Assembly (NCBI RefSeq): GCF_051960575.1
Contig: NZ_JBQCEE010000324.1
Coordinates: 1 to 15,825 of the forward strand
Direction: 5' to 3'
Length of the DNA stretch: 15,825 bases
DNA from: JBQCEE01 sp051960575
Lineage (GTDB): Bacteria; Actinomycetota; Actinomycetes; Mycobacteriales; Jatrophihabitantaceae
The notes beneath the pieces were generated by a model that was not told the origin of the DNA, ran no database searches, and saw only the letters and a list, made by a program, of their open reading frames with translations. Of this stretch, positions 5,644 through 12,455 are shown in pieces. Numbering within the stretch: the stretch's first letter is position 1; each line of letters starts with the position of its first letter. Position numbers and translations under genes: made by a program.

Positions 5644-6657
5644 GTGCTCCCCCGCCACGCGTCCGCCCGCCGAGTCCTGCGGCGATCGGGCAACACCGTC
5701 GGCACAGTGGTCGCCCTCGTCGTGCTGAGTGCGTGTGGGACGTCGACGGCCGGGCAGTCCCCCGACGCGACGTCGAGCGCGCCGTCGTCCACGCCGTCGT
5801 CCACCGCGGTGACCTCGGCGGCGCCGTCGTCACCGACCAGCGACCCGGCGCCGTCCTCGCCCACGGCCTCGCCGCACGGACCGCCGAGACGGCGTCGGTC
5901 GAGCACACCGTCGTCGACCAGCACTCCCCCGGCACCGTCCGTCACCGCAACGCCGACGAGGACTGCGACACCACCACCGTCCGGCGGCGCGCCCGTCGTC
6001 GTGATCGATCCGGGGCACAGCGTCGCGGTGCAGGGCACCGACCCGGCCACCGGGCTCAACGTCGCCGATTACGAGAACGAGCCGGAGATGCGCGACGTGG
6101 ATGCGGTCGCCCTGCTGGTGCGCGACCAGCTCGTCGCCGCGGGCTACCGTGTGATTCTGACCAAGCCGACGCTCGACACCCCGACGACGCTGCTGCAGCG
6201 CGCGCAGGTGGCCAACCGGGCGCACGCCGACCTCGCGCTGAGCATCCACGACCAGGCCGGATCGAACGGCGGCATCGGCTTCACGGCCGGCAACAACATC
6301 GTCTACTACCAGTCGGTCGGCAACTACCGCGTGAACTCCGCCGGCCGGCGGATCACCTTCACCGACGCCGCGGTCGCCGCGCGCAGCCGCCGCTACGGCA
6401 CGATCTTCCAGCGCGAGCGCGCCAAGGCGCAGGGCACGTCGGTGACGCTGCTCGGCGACACCGGCTACGACCTCGGCAGTCGCGGCCTGCCTGCCGGCGA
6501 CATCTGGATCGTCCAGTTGCTCGCGCACGTGCCGTGGATCTACAACGAGGCCGGCGGGAACAGCGCGGGCCAGGTCGGCCTCGACGCCGCCGATCGACAG
6601 CGCTACGCCGACGGGCTCGTCGCCGCCGTCGAGGCCTGTCTACCGATCCACCGCTGA
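5644..6657 (+). CDS. N-acetylmuramoyl-L-alanine amidase lipoprotein (Amidase_3)
   Basis: A 337-aa exported zinc amidase that cuts the bond between MurNAc and the stem peptide of peptidoglycan. Residues 1-31 form a lipoprotein signal with lipobox LSAC (acylated Cys31). Residues about 32-113 are a Ser/Thr/Pro/Ala-rich linker spanning the wall. The Amidase_3 domain runs from about 117 to the end. It has VVVIDPGH (zinc ligand H125), a glutamate ligand in NEPEMRD (E146 or E148), LSIH (H202) and the likely catalytic E302 in YNEAGG. The GTG start at 5644 is supported by the complete signal peptide. It has no Shine-Dalgarno, and a TACCGT hexamer ends 6 bases before it. The stop is only 10 bases from the stop of the convergent LCP gene, another wall enzyme. 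The SPOR or PG-binding modules found in some relatives are absent. Confidence 0.92.
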   Translation: MLPRHASARRVLRRSGNTVGTVVALVVLSACGTSTAGQSPDATSSAPSSTPSSTAVTSAAPSSPTSDPAPSSPTASPHGPPRRRRSSTPSSTSTPPAPSVTATPTRTATPPPSGGAPVVVIDPGHSVAVQGTDPATGLNVADYENEPEMRDVDAVALLVRDQLVAAGYRVILTKPTLDTPTTLLQRAQVANRAHADLALSIHDQAGSNGGIGFTAGNNIVYYQSVGNYRVNSAGRRITFTDAAVAARSRRYGTIFQRERAKAQGTSVTLLGDTGYDLGSRGLPAGDIWIVQLLAHVPWIYNEAGGNSAGQVGLDAADRQRYADGLVAAVEACLPIHR

Positions 6658-6667
6658 ACCTGGCGGA

Positions 6668-7864
6668 TCAGTTGATGCAGGACTTCGCGGCGGGATGCGA
6701 GACGGTCGGTTGCCGCGTCGTCCCGGACTGTGATGCCCCGCTGCTCGGCGTTCCGCTGGTCGGTGTCCCGCTCGTGCTCCCGCCGGTCGGCGCCTGCGGG
6801 GTCGGGTCGACCACGTTCTTGACGAAGGCGCGCACCTTCGCCGGGTCGACCAGGGTCACCTGCTCCTGGGTGCCGGCGACATCGGCCAGGACGTTCGCGC
6901 CGGTCGGCACCACGGTGCTGGTGATGTGCGCCGGATCGAGGTCGGTGACCTGACGGGCCAATTGGGTGAGGTCGAAGCCGTCGTCGACCCAGATCGAGTG
7001 CTCGAGCTGCTGGATCAGGCTGCTGAGGTGCGGCAGGTCGAGCAGCAGCCCGGCCGAGGTGAATTGCGAGAACGCCTGGGTGAGGAAGTAGCGCTGCCGC
7101 GCCGTGCGGCCGAGGTCGCCGCCCTGCAGGAAGTGCCGCTGCCGGACGAACGCGAGCGCCTTCGCCCCACGCAGCACCTGGTACCCGGCCGGCGCCACGA
7201 AGCCCGAGCCGCCGTCGAGACCCGCCGCCCGGTTCCGGGCGAAGGAGTCGTCGACCGCATGGCAGAGCGTGACCGGGATGCCATGCAGCTGGTCGGCCAC
7301 CGTCACGAAGCCGGCGAAGCCGACGAGGATCTCGTGGTCGATGGTGAGGCCGGTCAGCTGCTCGACGGTCGCCTTCAGCAGGCTGATGCCGGCGGCGCGG
7401 CGGGTGTCGTCACTCGCATCGGACGGCAGGCTGTCGTCGGTCGAGCCGTCGGCGAAGGCGGCATTGAGCTTGTTCTTCGCGAAGCCGGGGATGTCGACGT
7501 AGGCGTCGCGCGGGAGCGATATGAGCGTCGCCCGCGAGCCGTCGGCGGGCACGTGCACGACGATCATCGAGTCGGTCGACGAGCTCACGTCGTTGCCGAC
7601 CTGCAGCTCGGCGATCTGCTTGGGCGTCAGGCCCGCACGGCTGTCGTAGCCGATGAGCAGCACGTTCTGGTCGCGGCCGTCGATGTCGGGCGGCGCGACG
7701 CTCGGTGCGCCGTGCGGTCGGGTGATCGCGAGCCGCGGCAGCTTGTGGTCGAGGGTGCGGTAGGTCGACCACGCGTAGCCGGCCGCGACGACCAGGAACA
7801 GCGACACCGCCGCCATCACGGCGAGGCCCGTACGGCGGGCGAGCTGTCGGCGGCGGGCGTCCAC
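6668..7864 (-). CDS. LytR-CpsA-Psr (LCP) family wall-polymer ligase
   Basis: A 398-aa membrane-anchored enzyme of the family that transfers undecaprenyl-linked glycopolymers onto peptidoglycan. One transmembrane helix (about 13-32) follows a basic cytoplasmic tail, so the catalytic domain is outside. Conserved LCP elements are all visible: NVLLIGYDSR (67-76), SSTDSMIVVHV (95-105), ISLPRDAYVDIPG (115-127), KLNAAFADG (132-140), ALAFVRQRH (236-244) and GGDLGRTARQRYF (248-260). The last ~35 residues are a Ser/Thr/Gly/Pro tail with one cysteine (SCIN end). The start is taken as GTG at 7864, 8 bases after the upstream gene's stop, because the basic tail and TM helix are then complete. It is the third gene of the GT2 - small membrane protein - LCP operon and is convergent with the amidase. 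The longer frame to 8047 is a shadow. Confidence 0.94.
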   Translation of the reverse strand: MDARRRQLARRTGLAVMAAVSLFLVVAAGYAWSTYRTLDHKLPRLAITRPHGAPSVAPPDIDGRDQNVLLIGYDSRAGLTPKQIAELQVGNDVSSSTDSMIVVHVPADGSRATLISLPRDAYVDIPGFAKNKLNAAFADGSTDDSLPSDASDDTRRAAGISLLKATVEQLTGLTIDHEILVGFAGFVTVADQLHGIPVTLCHAVDDSFARNRAAGLDGGSGFVAPAGYQVLRGAKALAFVRQRHFLQGGDLGRTARQRYFLTQAFSQFTSAGLLLDLPHLSSLIQQLEHSIWVDDGFDLTQLARQVTDLDPAHITSTVVPTGANVLADVAGTQEQVTLVDPAKVRAFVKNVVDPTPQAPTGGSTSGTPTSGTPSSGASQSGTTRQPTVSHPAAKSCIN

Positions 7865-7872
7865 GCGAGCGC

Positions 7873-8178
7873 TCAGTGGGCCCGGCGGTCGCCGACGACG
7901 TGCGCCGCGCCCGCGGCCACGGCGGTCACCGCGAGCACCGAGGGCCACGCGCCGATCTGCTTGGCGAGCGGGTGCGAGCCGCCCATCGCGGCGGCGTAGA
8001 GCCCGAGCAGCCCGGCGGTCGCTCCCCCGCCGGCCGCACGCAGCCACTCGCGCGCGGCGGCCGCACCTGCGACGGCGAACAGGGCGCCGCCGAGTTCACG
8101 GCGGTGGGTGTACCGGGCCGAGGCGAATCCGCCGACGAGCCCGGCGGCGACGAGGGCGGACGTGGGGACGGAGCTCAT
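7873..8178 (-). CDS. Small conserved membrane protein
   Basis: A 101-aa alanine/glycine-rich protein with about three or four hydrophobic segments (roughly 6-20, 30-45, 52-67, 77-94), separated by short polar parts such as ARYTHRRELGG and GGSHPLAKQIGAWPSV. The SHPLAKQIGAWPS stretch looks like a conserved signature that I associate with uncharacterised actinobacterial proteins found beside glycosyltransferases. No function is known to me. Its ATG overlaps the glycosyltransferase stop as ATGA, and its stop is 8 bases before the LCP start, so it sits in the middle of a translationally coupled operon. A role in membrane steps of glycopolymer assembly, or as a partner of the LCP protein, is inferred from position only. 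Confidence 0.8.
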   Translation of the reverse strand: MSSVPTSALVAAGLVGGFASARYTHRRELGGALFAVAGAAAAREWLRAAGGGATAGLLGLYAAAMGGSHPLAKQIGAWPSVLAVTAVAAGAAHVVGDRRAH

Positions 8179-9122
8179 GTCCGCGACGGTACCGGCAGGC
8201 AGTGGCGCGGCGGTCGCGCGCGGCGCAGCAGCGGATCGTCGAAGGTCAGGAACGCGCGGCGATCGGCGAACTGCTGGCGGTCGAGGGCTGCGTAATCGGC
8301 GTCGAGGGCCGCGTTCATCGGCCGCCGCTCGCGCAGCACCCAGGGCAGCCCGGCGAGCGCCATCGTCAGCCCGCGGTGCCAGTCGCGGGTCTTCGGGTGG
8401 TCGGCGAGCACCAGCCACGAGCGGCGCAGCGCGCCGAGCGGGCGACGGTGCAGCCAGGCGTTCCAGAGCGTGTTGCGCAGCCCGAAGGCGCGCAGGAACG
8501 GCGCGTTCGCCACGGACGGCGCGTGGTGCATCACGACCTCGTCGACGTAGCGCAGCTGCCAGCCGGCCATCGCCAGCCGCATGGCGAGCGACTCCTCCTC
8601 GCCGCCGATGAACCAGCGCGGGTCGTAGCCGCCGACCGCCTGGAACGCCTCGACGCGGATCACGGCGGCGCCGGCCCTGAAGCTGAGCAGCACGCGTCCG
8701 GGCAGGTCGTGGCGGTCGGGCAGCGGGCTCCCGGCCATCACCCGGCTGATGCCGTCGAGGCGCTGCTCGGGCTCGACCACGATGCGGGCGTTCACGACGG
8801 CGAGCCGGGCGTGCGTGTCGAGCAGCGCCACGGCGTGCTCGAGGCCGGCGTGCTCGTACCAGCCGTCGTCGTCGCAGCAGACGACGTAGGGCGTGCGGGC
8901 CGCGGCGATCGCGGTGTTGCGTGCGGCGGCGCCGATGTTGCGCGGCAGCCGGATCACCTCGACGCCGGCGCGGGCGGCGAGCACCTCGGCGGTGCCGTCG
9001 GTCGAGGCGTTGTCGACCGCGATGAGAGGGAGGTCGAGCGCGAGCAGGTGGTCGAGCACGGTGTCGATGCGGTGGGCGCAGTTGTAGGTGAGCAGGACGA
9101 CGGTGAGGCGGTCACGGAGCAC
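8175..9122 (-). CDS. Family 2 glycosyltransferase
   Basis: A 315-aa GT-A fold inverting glycosyltransferase. The N-terminal nucleotide-sugar half shows LTVVLLTYN (6-14), AVDNASTDGT (35-44), LPRNIGAAARN (59-69) and a metal-binding acidic cluster CDDDGW (83-88). The acceptor half shows GGYDPRWFIGGEEESLAMRLAMAGW (164-188), with acidic residues at 175-177 as in rhamnosyl- or galactofuranosyl-type GT2 enzymes. No membrane segment is visible, so it likely works at the inner face of the membrane on a lipid-linked acceptor. The start is GTG at 9122 with only a weak purine stretch upstream. Its stop overlaps the next gene by 4 bases. In an operon ending in an LCP ligase, it probably builds a wall glycopolymer. 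Donor and acceptor are unknown. Confidence 0.93.
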   Translation of the reverse strand: MLRDRLTVVLLTYNCAHRIDTVLDHLLALDLPLIAVDNASTDGTAEVLAARAGVEVIRLPRNIGAAARNTAIAAARTPYVVCCDDDGWYEHAGLEHAVALLDTHARLAVVNARIVVEPEQRLDGISRVMAGSPLPDRHDLPGRVLLSFRAGAAVIRVEAFQAVGGYDPRWFIGGEEESLAMRLAMAGWQLRYVDEVVMHHAPSVANAPFLRAFGLRNTLWNAWLHRRPLGALRRSWLVLADHPKTRDWHRGLTMALAGLPWVLRERRPMNAALDADYAALDRQQFADRRAFLTFDDPLLRRARPPRHCLPVPSRT

Positions 9123-9156
9123 CCCGGTCGCCTACCCGGCCGGCCGACGGGGCACA

Positions 9157-9175
9157 CCGCACCGGGTCGGTGCGG
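9157..9175. promoter_or_regulatory. 7-bp GC hairpin in GT2/SDR divergent promoter region
   Basis: CCGCACC (9157-9163) and GGTGCGG (9169-9175) pair perfectly around a 5-base loop, in the 75-base space between the divergent GT2 and SDR genes. It could be a dimer-bound operator. An RNA structure is less likely if the SDR transcript starts near 9196. At this GC content it may also be chance. Confidence 0.3.
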
Positions 9176-9197
9176 GAGGTCAGTAAGGTCGCTCGGC

Positions 9198-10019
9198 ATG
9201 AGGACCGCTCTGGTGACAGGCGCATCGTCCGGCATCGGTGAGGCGACCGCGAAGGCCCTGCTGGCCAAGGGGTATCGGGTGCTCGGCACCAGCCGGAACC
9301 CCGACCGCATCGCCCGGCCGATCGCCGGCGTCGAGTACCTCGCCCTGGACCTCGAGGACGATGCGAGCATCGTCGCGTGCGCCGAGGCCGCCGGCGCGGT
9401 CGACGTGCTGGTGAACAATGCCGGCGAGAGCCAGAACGGACCGCTCGAGGAGCTGCCGACCGACGCGCTGCAGCGGTTGTTCCAGCTGAACGTGCTCGGA
9501 CAGGTGCGGCTGACCCAACTGCTCGTGCCCGGCATGCGCGAGCGCGGGTACGGGCGGATCGTCTTCGTCGGCTCGATGCTGGCGAGCTTCCCGCTCGCCT
9601 ACCGCTCGTCCTACGTCGCGACCAAGGCGGCGATCAAAGGCTTCGCGACGGCCGCGCGCGGTGAGCTCGCACCGTTCGGCGTGTGGCTGACGACGGTCGA
9701 GCCGGGGTCGATCAACACCGGCATCAGCGAGCGGCGCACGAAGTACATCGCGCCCGACTCGCCGTACCGCGCCGACTTCGACACCATGCTCGAGGTGCTC
9801 GACCGCAACGAGCGCGGCGGCATCGGCGCCGACCGCGTCGCGGACACGATCGTCGGCGCGGTCGAGGCCGACAAGCCCCGCCCGCTCTACGCCGTCGGCA
9901 GCCGCGCCCCGCTGGTGTTCACGATCCGGCGCCTGGCGCCGCGCGTGGTCGTCGAGGAGATGATCGCCCGCGCCCACGGCCTGCACGGCCCGACGACGCA
10001 GGCCCGCCGCGAGCCGTGA
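9198..10019 (+). CDS. Short-chain dehydrogenase/reductase
   Basis: A 273-aa classical SDR, NAD(P)-dependent and cytoplasmic. The Rossmann cofactor motif TGASSGIG is at residues 7-14. NNAG is at 73-76, N98 lies in the LNVLG helix, and the catalytic serine, tyrosine and lysine are S126 (VGSMLAS), Y139 (SSYVATK) and K143. The PGSINTG segment at 169-175 follows. T31-S32-R33 after the second strand suggests a preference for NADPH, by analogy with related SDRs. The substrate is unknown. The ATG at 9198 has AAGG about 9 bases upstream, but TAAGGT there could equally be a -10. The gene overlaps the next one by 4 bases (GTGA), indicating coupled translation. It is divergent from the glycosyltransferase. 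Confidence 0.94.
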   Translation: MRTALVTGASSGIGEATAKALLAKGYRVLGTSRNPDRIARPIAGVEYLALDLEDDASIVACAEAAGAVDVLVNNAGESQNGPLEELPTDALQRLFQLNVLGQVRLTQLLVPGMRERGYGRIVFVGSMLASFPLAYRSSYVATKAAIKGFATAARGELAPFGVWLTTVEPGSINTGISERRTKYIAPDSPYRADFDTMLEVLDRNERGGIGADRVADTIVGAVEADKPRPLYAVGSRAPLVFTIRRLAPRVVVEEMIARAHGLHGPTTQARREP

Positions 10020-10585
10020 CCCGGCTGATCGTCCTCAACGGGCCGCCCGGCGTGGGGAAGACGACCCTGGCGCGCCGGTACGCGTCCGACCACCCGTTCA
10101 CGCTCGTCGCCGAACTGGACGCCGCACGCCGCACGCTCGGCGGCTGGGAGCGGGACATCCCCCTGGCGACGCGGTTGGCGCGCGCGCTCACGCTCGCGAT
10201 GGCCCGTGAACACCTGGCCGCCGGACGCGACGTGGTGCTGCCGCAGTACCTCGGCAACCCGGCGTTCCATGCCGAGGCGCAGGCCGTCGCCGAGGCCACC
10301 GGCGCGACCTTCGCCGAGTTCGTGCTGACCGACTACCGCGAGACGCTCATCGCCCGCTTCGACCGGCGCACCGCCACCTCCCCCGACCCCGCGCACCGCG
10401 AGGCGGGCCGGCTGATCGCTCGGCTCGGCGGCGAGGACACGCTGCAGCGCATGTACGACCGGCTGCTGCAGGTGATCAACGCCCGACCGGACGCGGTGGT
10501 GCTGCACTGCCCCGAGGGCGCCGAGGACGAGGTGTACGCGGCGATCACCGCGCAGCTCGCGCAGCTGGACGGTCAGCGCGCGTAG
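10016..10585 (+). CDS. P-loop NTPase, AAA/small-molecule kinase-like
   Basis: A 189-aa protein starting with a Walker A loop, GPPGVGKTT (residues 9-17), right after the first strand (TRLIVLN). This layout is typical of small kinases such as the AAA_33/zeta-like and gluconate or shikimate kinase groups. Further elements are AELDAARRTLGGW (32-44, an acidic residue after the second strand), REHLAAGRDVVLPQYLG (64-80) and a possible arginine-rich lid FDRRTATSPDPAHR (115-128). No DNA-binding or membrane part is seen. GTG at 10016 overlaps the SDR stop as GTGA, so its product is probably made together with the SDR. The last 13 bases overlap the stop end of the convergent lipase gene. The phosphate acceptor cannot be deduced. 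The alternative is an uncharacterised nucleotide-binding protein. Confidence 0.85.
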   Translation: MTRLIVLNGPPGVGKTTLARRYASDHPFTLVAELDAARRTLGGWERDIPLATRLARALTLAMAREHLAAGRDVVLPQYLGNPAFHAEAQAVAEATGATFAEFVLTDYRETLIARFDRRTATSPDPAHREAGRLIARLGGEDTLQRMYDRLLQVINARPDAVVLHCPEGAEDEVYAAITAQLAQLDGQRA

Positions 10586-11553
10586 GGAGCGGGCGCCGGC
10601 TCGCTCGCGGTGTGCGGGTACGTGACGACCTGCTCGCCGGCCGTCGCACCGACGATCGCGAGGTGGTACGCCGCGGACGCTGCCGAGACACCCGGCAGCA
10701 GGCCCTGCAGGCAGACCGCGCGGCTGATGCGCGCCGCCGAGGCCGGCCCGTCGTGGTCGAGCGCGTCCAGCACCAGCGCGTAGGCGACCGGGTCGACCGT
10801 GCCCATCGCGATGTGTTCGCTGACGTCGAGCGGGCAGATCGACTGCACGGCGGTGTTGCTGATGCGTCCGGCGCCGGTGCTCAGCGCGGTGCTCGCGGCC
10901 GGCCCGAGGTTGGGCACGACGATCTCGTCGGTGTCCGACCACACCTGCGAGTACGAGATGCCGGCGAAGGTCTCGCCACCGGCGTTGAGCGTGTCGAGCA
11001 GGTGCGAGTGCTGCTGCTGCTGCCAGATCGACGGCGCGCAGGTGAGCAGGCACAACGCGTTCGCGTCGAGCGTGCCGTGGTTCGAGCCGTCGATCGACAC
11101 CAGGTCGTCGACCATCGCCCGCGTGTCCGGCCACCACTTCAGCGCCCACCGCGGCGACATGCCGCCCTGGCTGTAACCCACGACGTCGATACGCCGGCCG
11201 GCGCGGGCGTGCAGCATGCGGATGCCGTTGACGATGTACTCGGCGGCGGTCTGGATGTCGGCCATGCCGTGGTCGGGCACCGTGACCGCGCACCACGCAC
11301 GTCCGGCGCGGGTGAAGGCGGGCTCGTAGTTCCAGTCGAAGTTGATCGACGCCGTCAGCGTCGTGCCCGGGACGAGCAGCACCGGCGTCGGCCCGCTCGC
11401 CGGATCGCCGCCGCAGGCGAGGGAGGCCGCGAGCGCGCTCGCCGAGGGCGATAGCGTCGGCCCCGTCGACGAGGCCGAGGCAGCGGTGCCGCCGACGCCG
11501 AGCGCGAGTGCGGTCACGACGGCGACGAGGCCCGTGATCATCCGTCCGATCAT
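10573..11553 (-). CDS. Secreted lipase resembling Candida antarctica lipase B
   Basis: A 326-aa exported alpha/beta hydrolase. Residues 1 to about 27 are a Sec signal peptide ending AASAS. The oxyanion-loop region VLLVPGTT (58-65) and the nucleophile elbow GYSQGG (S128) are clear. The acid is probably D209 in SDTDEIVVP and the base H247 in DVSEHIAMG. The order and spacing of VPGT, the ADIQTAAEYIVNGI helix, SQGG, WALKWWPDTRAMVDDLVS and TDEIV follow the CalB-type lipase family as I remember it. Six cysteines (47, 88, 168, 172, 240, 281) could form three disulfides, suiting an extracellular enzyme. Likely substrates are lipids or esters. In-frame starts also exist at 11562 (GTG) and 11541 (ATG). 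I chose 11553 because a TAGCGT -10 would end 7 bases before it. No Shine-Dalgarno is seen. It is divergent from the EphD-like hydrolase. Confidence 0.9.
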   Translation of the reverse strand: MIGRMITGLVAVVTALALGVGGTAASASSTGPTLSPSASALAASLACGGDPASGPTPVLLVPGTTLTASINFDWNYEPAFTRAGRAWCAVTVPDHGMADIQTAAEYIVNGIRMLHARAGRRIDVVGYSQGGMSPRWALKWWPDTRAMVDDLVSIDGSNHGTLDANALCLLTCAPSIWQQQQHSHLLDTLNAGGETFAGISYSQVWSDTDEIVVPNLGPAASTALSTGAGRISNTAVQSICPLDVSEHIAMGTVDPVAYALVLDALDHDGPASAARISRAVCLQGLLPGVSAASAAYHLAIVGATAGEQVVTYPHTASEPAPAPYAR

Positions 11554-11576
11554 GTTCTGCACGCTAGGGGAAGCCG

Positions 11577-12455
11577 ATGACCTCGACCACTCGGACGCAG
11601 GTGCGCTCGCGCGACGGTGTCGCGATCGCGGTGTACGAGACAGGCGATCCGTCCGCGCCGACGATCGTGGCGGTGCACGGCTACCCCGACGACCACACCG
11701 TCTGGGACCGCGTCGTCCCCCTGCTCGCCGAGCAGCACCGGGTCGTCACCTACGACGTGCGCGGCGCGGGCGCCTCGGACAAGCCGGAGGACGTCGGCTC
11801 TTACCGCCAGGAGCATCTGACCGACGACCTCGTCGCCGTGCTGGACGCGGTGAGCCCGGGTGAGCCGGTGCACCTGCTCGCGCACGACTGGGGGTCGATC
11901 CAGTCGTGGCCGTCGCTCGCCGACCCGCGCGTGCGGGGTCGGGTGCGCTCGTTCTTCTCGATCTCGGGGCCGTCGCTCGACCACGCGTCGGTGTGGCTGC
12001 GCACGATCCGGCAGCGGCCGCGTGACGTCCTGCGCCAGCTCGGCGACAGCTGGTACATCTACCTGTTCCAGCTGCCGGCGCTGCCCGAGCTGCTCGTGCG
12101 CCGCGGCATCCTCGACCGGCTGCTCGAGCGGATCACCACCCGCAGCACGCCCGGTGGTCTTGCCGGCCCGCCGCGCACCCGCGACGACGCGCGGCACGGC
12201 ATCCAGCTCTACCGGGCCAACGTGCTGAGCCGGCTCGGGCGCGTCAGCCCGCCGCAGCTCGACCTGCCGGTGCAGGTGCTCGCGCCGCGGCACGACCCGC
12301 ACGTCACCGCGGCCCTGCAGACGCAGGCGCCGGCACCGTTCGTCCCCGACCTGCGCACCGAGGTCGTCGACGGCGGCCACTGGATCGTGTGGCAGCAACC
12401 CGACCTCGTCGCCGAGCGCGTGCTCGCGTTCGTCCGGTCGGTCGAAGCTGCCTAA
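11577..12455 (+). CDS. Alpha/beta hydrolase, epoxide-hydrolase (EphD N-terminal) type
   Basis: A 292-aa cytoplasmic alpha/beta hydrolase. The oxyanion motif HGYP is at 34-37. The nucleophile is an aspartate, D104 in LLAHDWGS, which separates epoxide hydrolases and dehalogenases from serine esterases. The likely acid is D240 (APRHDPHV) and the base H268 (DGGHWIVWQ). The sequence closely recalls the first half of mycobacterial EphD (RSRDGV, YETGDPSAPT, HGYPD, VTYDVRGAG, LSPGEPVHLLAHDWGS-like segments). EphD continues into a short-chain dehydrogenase domain that is missing here: this gene stops after the hydrolase fold. The ATG at 11577 follows AGGGGAAG. It is divergent from the lipase with a spacer too short for two separate promoters. 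Its stop interlocks with that of the convergent WS/DGAT gene. Confidence 0.9.
   Translation: MTSTTRTQVRSRDGVAIAVYETGDPSAPTIVAVHGYPDDHTVWDRVVPLLAEQHRVVTYDVRGAGASDKPEDVGSYRQEHLTDDLVAVLDAVSPGEPVHLLAHDWGSIQSWPSLADPRVRGRVRSFFSISGPSLDHASVWLRTIRQRPRDVLRQLGDSWYIYLFQLPALPELLVRRGILDRLLERITTRSTPGGLAGPPRTRDDARHGIQLYRANVLSRLGRVSPPQLDLPVQVLAPRHDPHVTAALQTQAPAPFVPDLRTEVVDGGHWIVWQQPDLVAERVLAFVRSVEAA

Noticed and set aside
3737..5935. 732-codon open frame on the minus strand
   Set aside because: Only its last 207 codons (secreted protein) are real. The rest overlaps map and the XRE gene out of frame and is arginine-rich, low-complexity translation typical of high-GC shadow frames.
9137..9144. CCGGCCGG near the GT2 start as an operator
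   Set aside because: Too short and too common in this base composition to support a claim.
8202..10019. 605-codon plus-strand frame as a fusion with the SDR
   Set aside because: The part before 9198 is antisense to the glycosyltransferase. The SDR begins with its nucleotide-binding strand at 9198.
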